DNA from: Myxococcus dinghuensis
GTDB lineage: Bacteria > Myxococcota > Myxococcia > Myxococcales > Myxococcaceae
Length of the DNA: 64,000 nucleotides
Reading direction: 5' to 3'
Assembly: GCF_024198235.1 (NCBI RefSeq)
Contig: NZ_JAKCFB010000016.1
Coordinates: forward strand, 62,001 to 126,000
The position numbers and the translations under genes are program-made. Of this stretch, positions 25,332-34,269 are shown one piece after another (position 1 is the first letter of the stretch; the number at the start of each line of letters is the position of its first letter). The notes under the pieces were generated by a model. The model was not told where the DNA came from and ran no database searches. It was given only the letters and a program-made list of their open reading frames with translations.

Positions 25332-27004
25332 GACGTGCGCTCCAGGGGCAGCCGCAGCGTGAACAGGCTGCCCTGAGGACGACGGGTATAGGTCAGACTG
25401 CCACCATGCGCCTCCACGGACGTGCGCGCCATGGGCAGCCCCAGGCCCACGCCCTTGGCCCGCCCCGTGGCGAAGGGCTCCCACAGCCGGGGCTCGAGCC
25501 GCGGGTCGACGCCCCCGCCGTTGTCCTCCACCAGCAGCACCGCCTCCCCTGCGTCCCTCGACAGGTTCACCGACACCCAGGGGGCGGAGCGCAGGCCCGT
25601 GTCCCTCGCCACCGCGCCGGCCTCCACCGCGTTGCGCACCAGGTTGTCGATGGCGGACACCAGCAGCGCGGCGTCCCCCTGCACGGTGAGCCCCTCCTCC
25701 AACGACGTGCGCAGCTCCACCGCCTCCGACTCCGGCAGCATCCGCACCGCCTGGAGCGCGTCCTCCACCAGCAGGTGCAGCTCGCAGCTGCGGCGCAGCG
25801 CCGCGCGCGGGGCGCCGAACGACAGCAGCGAGCGCGCCAGGTGCCCCAGCCGCTCCACCTGCGAGCGCAGGCCCCGCACCGGCAGCTCGCTGCCCGCGGG
25901 CGTCGCGCGCAGCACGGACAGCGCGGCCTGGATGCCGTTGAGCGCGTTCTTCACCTCGTGCGCGATGAGCGACGCCGCCGTGCCCAGCGCCGCCATCGTC
26001 TCCTGTCGGCGCAGCCGCTCCTCGGCCGCCAGGAGCGAACGGTACGAATGACGCAACAGCACCAGGAACAGCGCGAGCGTGCAGATGAGCAGCGCGATGT
26101 GGAAGGCCAGTTGACGCAGGAAGCGCGAGCGCAGGCTCGCCGTGGCGGCCTCCTCCTCCTCCAGCACCACCAGGAGCAGCTCGCTGCGCCCCACCCACGC
26201 CGCCGCGCCCATCATCCGCGCGCCGTCCAGCGTCACCGGGCCCGGCGCCTTCGCCAGCGCGCGGAGCTGCGAGGAGAAGTCCTCCGGGTAGGGCAGCGGC
26301 GGCGCCGGCAGGAGCAGCCGCCCCTGTGAGTCCATGAGGAACAGCGCCGTCTCCTCGGTGGCCCGCGTGGGCAGCGCCTCCGTGCGCACCTCCCCCAGCA
26401 GCACGCCCTTGAGCTCTCCGCCCTTGATCATCGGCACCGCGACGACGAGCGGCCCGCCCTCCCCCTCCATCAGGTCGATGGCCGGCGCGCGCCGGGCCAC
26501 CATCTGCTGGAACCAGGGCCGGCGGGTGATGGGGGACGCGCCCAGCGACATCCCCGGCGGGTCGCTCCACACGCGCTCGCCCCGGGGCCCCAGCAGCGCC
26601 ACGCCCTCCGAGAACAGCGACGAGTGGTAGAACGCGCTGTCGAGCAGCGCCCGCTCCGCGGGGGAGGCCCCGTCCTCGGGGAAGAGCGTCGGGTGCCCCG
26701 CCACGCGCGCCAGCTCCGCCTCCAACAACCCCAGGTGGACCCCCAGCGCGTCCGCCTGGACCCGCGCCTGGTTCGACAGGTGGTCCAGCAGCTCCTCGCG
26801 CGCGTTGCCCACGTCCTCCAGGTAGCCGAGCACCGGGCTCGTCAGCGCCACCACCCCCACCAGCCCCAACCCCAGGAGCGCGGACCGCCCCCCGCGGCGC
26901 TGCGCGTGCGCCAGCTCACCGGGCGTCGGCGTCAACGAGGGGACCGGCAACGTCACCGGCGGCGGCGGCTCGGGAGGCGACTGGGGAGGTTCGGGCGAGG
27001 TCAT
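25328..27004 (-). CDS. NtrB-like sensor histidine kinase with periplasmic sensor domain
   Basis: A 558-residue kinase. A Pro-rich N-terminal tail (1-30) is followed by TM1 (about 41-60), a large Cache-like periplasmic domain (about 61-298) and TM2 (about 301-317). HisKA has H349 in AHEVKNALNGI and the HATPase has DNLVRNAVEAG, DNGGGV and GVGLGLPMARTS. The H-box with VKN is typical of kinases that pair with NtrC regulators. The start was taken at MTSPEPP; an upstream GTG would add 17 residues. It forms an operon with the activator; the sensed molecule is unknown, though an anion or CO2-related cue would fit the neighbour genes. Confidence 0.9.
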   Translation of the reverse strand: MTSPEPPQSPPEPPPPVTLPVPSLTPTPGELAHAQRRGGRSALLGLGLVGVVALTSPVLGYLEDVGNAREELLDHLSNQARVQADALGVHLGLLEAELARVAGHPTLFPEDGASPAERALLDSAFYHSSLFSEGVALLGPRGERVWSDPPGMSLGASPITRRPWFQQMVARRAPAIDLMEGEGGPLVVAVPMIKGGELKGVLLGEVRTEALPTRATEETALFLMDSQGRLLLPAPPLPYPEDFSSQLRALAKAPGPVTLDGARMMGAAAWVGRSELLLVVLEEEEAATASLRSRFLRQLAFHIALLICTLALFLVLLRHSYRSLLAAEERLRRQETMAALGTAASLIAHEVKNALNGIQAALSVLRATPAGSELPVRGLRSQVERLGHLARSLLSFGAPRAALRRSCELHLLVEDALQAVRMLPESEAVELRTSLEEGLTVQGDAALLVSAIDNLVRNAVEAGAVARDTGLRSAPWVSVNLSRDAGEAVLLVEDNGGGVDPRLEPRLWEPFATGRAKGVGLGLPMARTSVEAHGGSLTYTRRPQGSLFTLRLPLERTS

Positions 27005-27122
27005 GGAGGGCTCGACCCCCGCGTTGTGACACAGCCCCCCGCCCCAGGGAACCACGCAGGACCGCGCTCATCTCCATTCTCGATTTTCGTGAATCACCCT
27101 CCACGTTGGCCTGACACCGACA

Positions 27123-27137
27123 ATGATTGACAATCAT
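27123..27137. promoter_or_regulatory. 15-bp perfect palindrome between divergent genes, probable operator
   Basis: ATGATTG-A-CAATCAT is a perfect dyad with 7-bp arms in the 235-bp gap between the kinase gene (minus) and the FG-GAP lipoprotein gene (plus). It lies 35 bp upstream of the candidate -35 box of the plus-strand gene and about 120 bp before the kinase start. A dimeric repressor or activator could bind here. Confidence 0.5.
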
Positions 27138-27171
27138 GCCACCGCGAAGCGCGCAGTACCTTTTGACTCAC

Positions 27172-27201
27172 TTGAAAGACTTTGACGCCGCTCACTATAC
27201 G
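27172..27201 (+). promoter_or_regulatory. Candidate promoter of the FG-GAP lipoprotein gene
   Basis: TTGAAA (27172-27177) and TATACG (27196-27201) are spaced by 18 bp in an A/T-rich patch, predicting a start about 30 nt before the ATG at 27240. An AAAGGTG at about 8 nt from that ATG is a suitable ribosome-binding site. Confidence 0.5.
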
Positions 27202-27239
27202 GGCGCATCACCATCCAAAACCAGACAAAGGTGACGCGC

Positions 27240-30089
27240 ATGGAATCCAGAAGAAGGCGGCAGGGCAGCATGTGGCAGGGACTCCAGTTGTCGGCGGTGG
27301 GACTGCTGGCGTTGACGGCCTGTGGCGAGACGCAGGCCCCGGAGGCCTCGGCGTTGGACACGCGGGAGGCGGCGGCGAACGGCGAATGTCAGGTCATCCC
27401 GCCCTTCGACCCCAACTTCGAGCCGGAGCTGGAGTGGGCCTGGACGGGCAGCCCGGTCATGCCCTCGCACAACCAGGTCATGATGACGCCCATCGTCGTG
27501 GACGTGAACGCGGACGGCGTCCCCGACGTCGTCTTCAGCAGCTTCACGGGCAGCAACTACACGACCAACGGCGTGCTGCGCGCCATCAACGGCGCGAACG
27601 GCAGCGACATCTGGACGGTGACGGACGCCAGCCTGCGCGTCCGCGGCGCGGCGAGCGTGGCCGCCGCGGACATCGACGGGGACGGGCTGGTGGAGATCTG
27701 CGCGATTCCGGAGAGCGGCACCGGCATCCTCTGCTTCGAGAACACCGGGGCGTTCAAGTTCCGCACCGCGGTGTCCTCGAACAACTGGGGTGGCGTGTCC
27801 TTCTCCGACCTGGACGGCGACGGCACGGTGGAGATCATCAACGGCAACCACGTGTTCAGCAACACGGGCGCGCTGAAGTGGTCGGCCCCTTCGGGTGTGG
27901 CCGGCCCGGTGGGTGGCATCAGCTACGCGGTGGACCTCGACGGGGACGGGCGCCAGGAGGTCATCATCGGCGCGAGCATCTACCGGTATGACGGCACGCT
28001 GAAGTGCCAGAACACCAGCGTCGGCGCCGCGCTCACCGGCGTGGCCAACTTCGACGCGGACCCCGCCGGCGAGGTCGTCCTCGTGCACGGCGGACGCGTC
28101 TCGCTGATGGATGACAACTGCGCCCTGCTCTGGACGCAGACGATTCCGGGCGGCGGCACGGGCGGCGCGCCCAACATCGCGGACTTCGACGCGGACGGGC
28201 AGCCGGAGATCGGCGTGGCCGGCGCCTCGCGCTACGCCGTCTTCGAGACCAACGGCACCGTGAAGTGGTCCAGCCCCACCCAGGACAACAGCTCCAACGT
28301 GACGGGCTCGTCCACGTTCGACTTCGAGGGCGACGGCAAGGCGGAGGTCATCTACGGCGACGAGGTCCGGCTGCGCATCTACGACGGCGCCACCGGCGCG
28401 GTGCGCTTCAACGTGCAGCACGCCTCCGGGACCACGTACGAGAACCCGCTCGTCGTCGACGTGGATGGCGACGACAACGCCGAAATCGTGGTGGCCGCCA
28501 ACAACTACGCGTTCTCCGGCCCCACCGGCATCCGCGTGTTCCGCGACCGCAAGGACGGCTGGGTGAACACCCGCCGCATCTGGAACCAGCACGCCTACTC
28601 CGTCACCCACATCAACGACGACGGCACCGTGCCCGCCAGCTACACCCCCAACTGGCTCACGCCGGGCCTCAACACCTTCCGCGCCAACACCCAGGGCAGC
28701 GGCAGCACCAGCCCCTTCGCCGCGGCCGACCTCGTCGTGAGCGAGGTGACGTCCGCGTGTGAGCGCGCCACCGGCACCCTCCGGCTGAACGCGCGCGTGG
28801 TGAACCAGGGCGACGCCGCCACCTCCGCCGGCATGCACGTGGCCTTCTATCTGGGCAACCCCGCCGCCGGGGGGACGCTGCTCGGCGTCGCCACGCTGAC
28901 CTCCGTGCTCCCCGCCGGGAGTGCCGCGCTCGTCACGCTCGCGCTCGCCACGCCGCCGGGTGGCACGGGCGACGTCTGGGCCGTGGCGGACGACGACGGC
29001 GCCGGCGTGGGCCGCGAGACGGAGTGCAACGAGACCAACAACACCCGCAACGCGCCGCTCGACCTGGCGTGCACCACCAACACGCCCCCCGTCGCCGTGT
29101 GCCGCGACGTCACCGTCGACGCCGGCGCCACCACGTGCAGCGCCTCCGCGAACGTGGACGACGGCAGCCATGACCCGGACCAGCACCCCGGCCCGTTCAC
29201 GGTCTCCCAGGCGCCCGCCGGTCCCTTCGCCACGGGCACCCACACCGTGACGCTCACCGTCTCCGACGGCCAGGACACCGACACCTGCACCGCCACCGTC
29301 ACCGTGGTGGACGTCACCCCGCCCACCATCGCCTGCCCGCCCGAGCGCATCGTCGACGCGACCGGCCCTGACGGCGCCTTCGTCACCCCCGCGCCCGCCA
29401 CCGCCGCCGACGCGTGCGGCGCCACCGTCAGCGGGCCCGCGGCCGGCGTCTACCCGCTCGGCACCACCGCGGTGACGTACACCGCCACGGACGCCGCCGG
29501 GCACAGCGCCTCCTGCACCACCGCCATCCACGTGGTGAAGCGCGACGCCACGCCCCCCAGCCTCGTCATGTGCGACGTGCCCCGCTACACGTCCGCCGCC
29601 CAGGTCAAGGCGTGCGGCTGGGCCACCGCCAGCCCCGGCGGCGCCCCCATCAGCGTCGTGCTGCTCACCATCGACGGCGGCGCGCCCATCCGCCTCACGC
29701 CGGACGCCGGTGGCGGCCACGCCGTCCTCTGGCTGGACCTGGCCGAGGGCCACCACACCCTCACGCTCACCGTCATCGACACCAACGGGGGCATCGCCAC
29801 CCAGAGCCGCGAGGTGACGGTGGACCGCACCGCCCCTGTCCTCGGCATCGTGTCCCCCGCCCCGGGTGACACGGTGCCCTGGACGGTGGACATCGTCTCC
29901 CAGGTGACGGACCTGACGCCCGTGCGCGTCACCGCCAACTGGATCACCAGCACGGACGTCCCCGCGGGCACGAGCGTCGCCACCGTCCCCGTGACGTTCT
30001 CGCGCGCGGGCGCCAACGTCGTCCTGATCCGCGCCACGGACGCGGCGGGCAACACCTCCGAGCAGGTGCTCGAGGTCGACGTCCAGTAG
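27240..30089 (+). CDS. Large lipoprotein with FG-GAP/VCBS repeats, CARDB-like and HYR domains
   Basis: A 949-residue surface or secreted lipoprotein. The signal sequence ends in LLALTAC with lipidated C28. Residues about 70-430 hold at least six Ca-binding FG-GAP/VCBS repeats with DxNxDG-type loops (DVNADG, DIDGDG, DLDGDG twice, DFDADG, DVDGDD), which should fold as a beta-propeller. A CARDB-like beta sandwich follows (about 500-615), then HYR/Ig-like domains (about 618-780, with paired cysteines) and further Ig-like modules to the end (ATDAAGNTSEQVLEV). This build suggests adhesion or surface binding. Known proteins of this type in myxobacteria have no settled function. Confidence 0.85.
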   Translation: MESRRRRQGSMWQGLQLSAVGLLALTACGETQAPEASALDTREAAANGECQVIPPFDPNFEPELEWAWTGSPVMPSHNQVMMTPIVVDVNADGVPDVVFSSFTGSNYTTNGVLRAINGANGSDIWTVTDASLRVRGAASVAAADIDGDGLVEICAIPESGTGILCFENTGAFKFRTAVSSNNWGGVSFSDLDGDGTVEIINGNHVFSNTGALKWSAPSGVAGPVGGISYAVDLDGDGRQEVIIGASIYRYDGTLKCQNTSVGAALTGVANFDADPAGEVVLVHGGRVSLMDDNCALLWTQTIPGGGTGGAPNIADFDADGQPEIGVAGASRYAVFETNGTVKWSSPTQDNSSNVTGSSTFDFEGDGKAEVIYGDEVRLRIYDGATGAVRFNVQHASGTTYENPLVVDVDGDDNAEIVVAANNYAFSGPTGIRVFRDRKDGWVNTRRIWNQHAYSVTHINDDGTVPASYTPNWLTPGLNTFRANTQGSGSTSPFAAADLVVSEVTSACERATGTLRLNARVVNQGDAATSAGMHVAFYLGNPAAGGTLLGVATLTSVLPAGSAALVTLALATPPGGTGDVWAVADDDGAGVGRETECNETNNTRNAPLDLACTTNTPPVAVCRDVTVDAGATTCSASANVDDGSHDPDQHPGPFTVSQAPAGPFATGTHTVTLTVSDGQDTDTCTATVTVVDVTPPTIACPPERIVDATGPDGAFVTPAPATAADACGATVSGPAAGVYPLGTTAVTYTATDAAGHSASCTTAIHVVKRDATPPSLVMCDVPRYTSAAQVKACGWATASPGGAPISVVLLTIDGGAPIRLTPDAGGGHAVLWLDLAEGHHTLTLTVIDTNGGIATQSREVTVDRTAPVLGIVSPAPGDTVPWTVDIVSQVTDLTPVRVTANWITSTDVPAGTSVATVPVTFSRAGANVVLIRATDAAGNTSEQVLEVDVQ

Positions 30090-30151
30090 CCCGGGCCAGC
30101 GCCTCCCGCATCGAGCCGTCCCGTCGTTCGCCGCGGGAGGAGGACACGACG

Positions 30152-30181
30152 GGGCCCGGGCGCATGCGCGCGCCCGGGTCC
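30152..30181 (+). terminator. Strong GC hairpin after the FG-GAP gene
   Basis: CCCGGGCGC (30155-30163) and GCGCCCGGG (30170-30178) pair perfectly around a 6-nt loop, and three more pairs including one wobble extend the stem to 12 bp. There is no T-run, so it is a terminator-like element that may need Rho. It separates the lipoprotein gene from the phosphate locus. Confidence 0.5.
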
Positions 30182-30287
30182 GCGTCACCCGCCTGCCTGC
30201 CTGCCCACCTCCGCGAGACGCCGCTTACACAATCGTTGCAAACGCGTCACGCGTACGGAAAGCAAGGGGCGCAGACTCCGCGGCGTC

Positions 30288-30989
30288 ATGGCCCACGTCC
30301 TCATCGTCGACGACGAACCCGATCTCGCACAGCTCATCGACTTCAACCTGCGTGATGCGGGGTTCTCCACCCAGCTCGCCGGGACCGGAGAAGCCGCGCT
30401 CGCCTCGGCGCGGGAGCGACCTCCCGACCTGGTCCTGCTGGACCTGATGCTCCCGGACATGTCCGGCATCGACGTATGCCGGCAGCTTCGGGCCGGGAGC
30501 CAGTCCCGCGGCCTGCTCATCGTCATGCTCACCGCCAAGGGCGAGGAGGCCGACCGCATCCGAGGCTTCGAGGTCGGCGCGGACGACTACGTCGTCAAGC
30601 CCTTCAGCGTCCGGGAGCTGGTCCTGCGCCTCAAGGCCATCCTCCGGCGCGGGGGCCCCGCCCAGGCCGCCGCCGGCGCGACGGCCGCCCCGCTGGCGCT
30701 CGGCAGCCTCAAGCTCGACCTGTCCGCGCACCGCTTCTACGTCGACGAGAAGGAGGTCCCCCTCACCGCGCTGGAGTTCCGGCTGCTGGGGCACCTCATG
30801 ACCCGCACCGGCCGCGTCCAGACGCGCGAGCAACTGCTCGAGGAGGTCTGGGGCCTGTCCTCGTCCCTGGAGACGCGCACCATCGACACCCACGTCATGC
30901 GCCTGCGCGACAAGCTCGGCCCCGCGCGCGGCCTGCTGGAGACGGTGCGCGGCGTGGGCTACCGCATCGTCAGCCCCGAGGCCGGTTGA
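30288..30989 (+). CDS. Orphan PhoP/PhoB-type response regulator of the pst locus
   Basis: A 233-residue OmpR-family regulator. The receiver has phosphoacceptor D52 in LLDLMLP and YVVKPFSVREL; an Ala-rich linker (about 122-135) leads to a winged helix with LTALEFRLLGHLM, TRTIDTHVMRLRDKLG and RGVGYRI. No kinase gene is adjacent. It lies directly before a porin and the pstSCAB-phoU genes, so a role in phosphate control is very likely. Myxococcus xanthus is known to have an orphan regulator, PhoP4, that takes its signal from a distant kinase; this gene may be the counterpart, with the PhoR at 17-18.5 kb as a possible donor. Confidence 0.85.
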   Translation: MAHVLIVDDEPDLAQLIDFNLRDAGFSTQLAGTGEAALASARERPPDLVLLDLMLPDMSGIDVCRQLRAGSQSRGLLIVMLTAKGEEADRIRGFEVGADDYVVKPFSVRELVLRLKAILRRGGPAQAAAGATAAPLALGSLKLDLSAHRFYVDEKEVPLTALEFRLLGHLMTRTGRVQTREQLLEEVWGLSSSLETRTIDTHVMRLRDKLGPARGLLETVRGVGYRIVSPEAG

Positions 30990-30998
30990 TTGCGGATT

Positions 30999-31070
30999 GT
31001 TTCGTGACGCGGATGTTTCACGGCGTCCCTCAAACAGCCACGGACGTTACCTAGAAGCCAGTTTCGTGAC
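30999..31070 (+). promoter_or_regulatory. Direct repeats upstream of the phosphate porin, possible Pho-type boxes
   Basis: GTTTCGTGAC occurs twice, at 30999-31008 and 31061-31070, with a related TGTTTCACGG at 31015-31023 (16 bp period to the first). The second exact copy overlaps the proposed GTG start of the porin. The spacing does not match the 11-bp E. coli Pho box, so this is only a candidate site for the adjacent PhoP-type regulator. Confidence 0.4.
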
Positions 31071-32367
31071 CCTCCCGAAACCCTTCCCGACGCGTCGTGT
31101 TGTCGCCACCCTCCTCACGCTGTCCCTGAGCCCCGCATGGGCCCAGGAGACCACGCCGGTCCAGGAGTCCGCCACGCAAGCCACCGAGCCCGCCCCGGAG
31201 AACGCCACCCAGGAGGCGGGTCTGACGCCCGACACGGACGTCACCCCGGCGGAGCAGATCTCCGCCCTCGATGAACGGATGACCACCGCCGAGGGCAAGG
31301 TCGCCGCCCTCGAGGAGCAGAACGTCGAGACCAAGAACGACCTGTCCGCCCTCAAGAAGCTCAAGATCTCCGGCTACGTCCAGGCCCGCTACCAGGACCA
31401 GGAGAGCCTGGACGCCACCGGCGCCGGCGGCTTCAGCCGCTTCAGCGTCCGCCGCGGCCGCATCAAGACGACCTACACCACGGACTGGGCGCAGTTGATG
31501 CTGCAGATCGACGCGGTGCCCACCACCGGCGTCACGGTGCGGGACGCCGAGGCCACCCTCTACATCCCCGGCACCCACCAGCAGATGTCGCTCACCCTCG
31601 GACAGATGAAGTGGCCCTTCGGCTACGAGGCCGTCCAGTCCTCCAGCGACCGCGAGATGCCCGAGCGCACCCGCGTCGTGCGCGCCTTCCTCCCCGACGA
31701 GCGCGACCGCGGCATCAAGTTCGCCGGCACCTTCCTCGAGGGGAAGTTCAACTTCAGCGCCGGCCTCTTCGACGGCAACGGAATCTTCAATCAGGGATTC
31801 ATCGGCACGGACAACGACAAGGAGAAGGACTTCATCGGCCGGGCGGGCTTCGACCTCGGCTGGCTGTCGGGCGGCGTGTCCGGCTGGTACGGCCACTCCA
31901 TTGCCAAGGGTCCCAACGATGCGTATCGCAAGGCCTACGAGAGGGACCGCGTGGCACTGGATGCGCAGATGTACCTGGACGTGCTCCCGCTGGGCGGCAC
32001 CGCCCTCAAGGGTGAGTACATCACCGGCAAGACGTACGCGAAGAGCTCCGGGGACACGAAGGTCGAACAGTTGGGGGTGCCCGCGAGCGGCTGGTACGCG
32101 CTGCTCGTCCAGAACGTGGGCCTCTCCGACGCGGTGGCCGTGCGCTACGACTTCTTCGACCCGGAGAACGGCCGGAAGAACAGCGCCAACGACGGCAAGC
32201 CGCACGGCAACAACTCCGTGGGCACGCTGGGCGTCGCCCTCCTCCACTACTTCGGCGAGAACATGAAGGTCACCGCCGCCTACGAGATGCCGATGACGGG
32301 CGCGCCCGACGGCGCCAAGGACCCGCACGACAACCTCTTCACCCTCCAGATGCAGGCCAAGTACTAG
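31066..32367 (+). CDS. OprP/OprO-type phosphate-selective porin
   Basis: A 433-residue outer membrane beta-barrel protein. A signal peptide (about 1-26, ending AWAQ) precedes a short acidic coiled coil (about 55-95, ISALDERMTTAEGKVAALEEQ). A porin domain begins at KISGYVQARYQDQ and alternates strands up to the C-terminal LQMQAKY. The domain pattern fits the phosphate-selective porin O and P family. The start is taken as GTG at 31066 because it gives the signal peptide a normal length; an ATG at 30997 is in frame. It lies upstream of pstS and should admit phosphate. Confidence 0.85.
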   Translation: MTLPKPFPTRRVVATLLTLSLSPAWAQETTPVQESATQATEPAPENATQEAGLTPDTDVTPAEQISALDERMTTAEGKVAALEEQNVETKNDLSALKKLKISGYVQARYQDQESLDATGAGGFSRFSVRRGRIKTTYTTDWAQLMLQIDAVPTTGVTVRDAEATLYIPGTHQQMSLTLGQMKWPFGYEAVQSSSDREMPERTRVVRAFLPDERDRGIKFAGTFLEGKFNFSAGLFDGNGIFNQGFIGTDNDKEKDFIGRAGFDLGWLSGGVSGWYGHSIAKGPNDAYRKAYERDRVALDAQMYLDVLPLGGTALKGEYITGKTYAKSSGDTKVEQLGVPASGWYALLVQNVGLSDAVAVRYDFFDPENGRKNSANDGKPHGNNSVGTLGVALLHYFGENMKVTAAYEMPMTGAPDGAKDPHDNLFTLQMQAKY

Positions 32368-32397
32368 GCCCGCCCGTTTCCAGGAGCTGACACCGCC

Positions 32398-33219
32398 ATG
32401 AAGGCCTTCCTCCAGTCTCTCGTCGTCGCCGTCCTCCTCGCCCTGCCGCTCGCGGCGCACGCGGGCAACCTCACCGTGAAGGGCTCGGACACCATGGTCA
32501 TCCTCGGCCAGCGCTGGGCCGAGGAGTTCATGAAGAAGAACGCGGCCACCAAGGTGCAGGTCACCGGCGGTGGCTCCGGCGTGGGGCTCGCCGCCCTCCA
32601 GAACGGCACCACCGAGATCGCCATGTCCAGCCGCGAGATGAAGGACGCGGAGAAGCAGAAGCTGCGCTCGCGCTACAACACCACCGGCACGGAGGTCCCC
32701 GTCGCCAAGGACGGCGTCACCTTCTACGTCCACGAGGGCAGCCCGGTGAACTCGCTCACCGTGGAGCAGTTGCGCGGCATCTACGTGGGTGACGTCACCA
32801 ACTGGAAGCAGGTGGGCGGCCCGGACGCGCCCATCATCGTCTACTCCCGCGAGAACTCCTCCGGCACCTACTCCTTCGTCAAGGACCACGTCCTGGACGG
32901 CGAGGACTACGCGGCCTCCGCCCAGACGCTGCCCGGCACCGCCGCGGTGGTCAACGCCGTCTCCAAGGAGAAGAACAGCATCGGCTACGGCGGCGCCGCC
33001 TACGCCAAGGGCATCAAGGAGCTGAAGATCAAGGTCGGCAACGAGGAGATCGCCCCCTCCGCGGAGAACATCAAGACGGGCAAGTACCCCCTGTCTCGCG
33101 ACCTGTACTTCTACCTGCGCAACAAGCCGGCCGGCGACGCGAAGGCCTTCATCGACTTCGCCCTGTCCCCGGAAGGCCAGGCGCTGGTCACCAAGGTGGG
33201 CTACTTCCCGGTGAAGTGA
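32398..33219 (+). CDS. pstS: Phosphate ABC transporter substrate-binding protein PstS
   Basis: A 273-residue periplasmic binding protein with a cleavable signal peptide (about 1-22, ending AAHAG). Phosphate-binding segments are KGSDTM near the N terminus, GGGSGVGLAAL, AMSSREMK and YSRENSSGTYSF. AGGAG lies 11 nt before the ATG. It belongs to the shorter PstS group common outside the enterics. It delivers phosphate to PstCAB. Confidence 0.95.
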   Translation: MKAFLQSLVVAVLLALPLAAHAGNLTVKGSDTMVILGQRWAEEFMKKNAATKVQVTGGGSGVGLAALQNGTTEIAMSSREMKDAEKQKLRSRYNTTGTEVPVAKDGVTFYVHEGSPVNSLTVEQLRGIYVGDVTNWKQVGGPDAPIIVYSRENSSGTYSFVKDHVLDGEDYAASAQTLPGTAAVVNAVSKEKNSIGYGGAAYAKGIKELKIKVGNEEIAPSAENIKTGKYPLSRDLYFYLRNKPAGDAKAFIDFALSPEGQALVTKVGYFPVK

Positions 33220-33261
33220 CGCACGCCGTCACACGAATGTCACGCGAGGCCCGGAGTCACT

Positions 33262-34269
33262 ATGGATAGACAGGCGACCATGGAGCAGGGTCTCACGCAA
33301 ACCGCCTTCGCGCCCGCGCTGTCCCCGGCGGCGCGGCGGCGGCAACTCCGGGAGAAGGCCATCGCGGGCATCATCACGCTGATGGCCTTCACCGGCATCG
33401 CCGCACTCATCCTCATCATCGTCTTCGTGGCCAAGGAGGCGCTGGCGCTGTTCACCGACCCGGCCGCCCGCCACGAGGCCAGCCTCTCCAAGATGTTCCT
33501 CGCCCAGGACGTCCCGGCCGGCCGGCCGGCGTTCCGCTGGCAGCCCGTCTCCAAGATCCCCAAGGTCAGCATGATCCCGCTGTTCGTGGGGACCTTGAAG
33601 ACCACGGTGGTCTCCATGATGGTGGCGGTGCCGCTGGGCGTGTTCGGCGCGCTGTTCGCCGCGGAGTTCGCGCCCCGGCGCCTGCGCGAGCTGCTCAAGC
33701 CGGTCATCGAGCTGCTCGCGGGCATCCCCTCCGTGGTGCTGGGCTTCTTCGCCCTGATGGTGATGTCCACGGTGGTCAAGGACGTGTTCCACTTCGACCG
33801 GCCGCTCAACGCGATGGTCGCGGGCCTGGGCCTGGCGCTGGCCATCGTCCCCGTCATCTTCACGGTGTCCGAGGACGCGCTCACCGCGGTGCCCCGCAGC
33901 TACCGCGAGGCGTCCCTGGCGCTGGGCGCCACGCCCTGGGAGACGGCGTGGAAGGTGGTGCTGCCCGCGGCGGCCCCCGGCATCCTCGCCGCGTGCGTGC
34001 TGGGCTTCGGCCGCGCCATCGGCGAGACGATGATCGTCCTCATGGCCAGCGGCAACGCGGACGTCATCTCCTGGAGCCTGGGAGACTCCGCCCGCTCCCT
34101 GTCGGCGACCATCGCCGCGGAGATGGGCGAGGTCGTCGTGGGCAGCCCCCACTACTCGCTGCTGTTCTTCATCGGCGTGCAGCTGTTCATCTTCACCTTC
34201 GTCCTCAACCTGCTGGCGTCCACCTGGACCAAGCGCGTGATGCGCCGGCTCACCGGAGGTGCCGCGTGA
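33262..34269 (+). CDS. pstC: Phosphate ABC transporter permease PstC
   Basis: A 335-residue inner-membrane permease with six or seven helices and the EAA loop around [32 protein letters not shown]-type residues (split here: [15 protein letters not shown] and [12 protein letters not shown]). A large extracytoplasmic loop after TM1 (about 55-100) is typical of PstC. GGAG lies 6 nt before the ATG. Its stop overlaps the pstA start by GTGA. Confidence 0.95.
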   Translation: MDRQATMEQGLTQTAFAPALSPAARRRQLREKAIAGIITLMAFTGIAALILIIVFVAKEALALFTDPAARHEASLSKMFLAQDVPAGRPAFRWQPVSKIPKVSMIPLFVGTLKTTVVSMMVAVPLGVFGALFAAEFAPRRLRELLKPVIELLAGIPSVVLGFFALMVMSTVVKDVFHFDRPLNAMVAGLGLALAIVPVIFTVSEDALTAVPRSYREASLALGATPWETAWKVVLPAAAPGILAACVLGFGRAIGETMIVLMASGNADVISWSLGDSARSLSATIAAEMGEVVVGSPHYSLLFFIGVQLFIFTFVLNLLASTWTKRVMRRLTGGAA

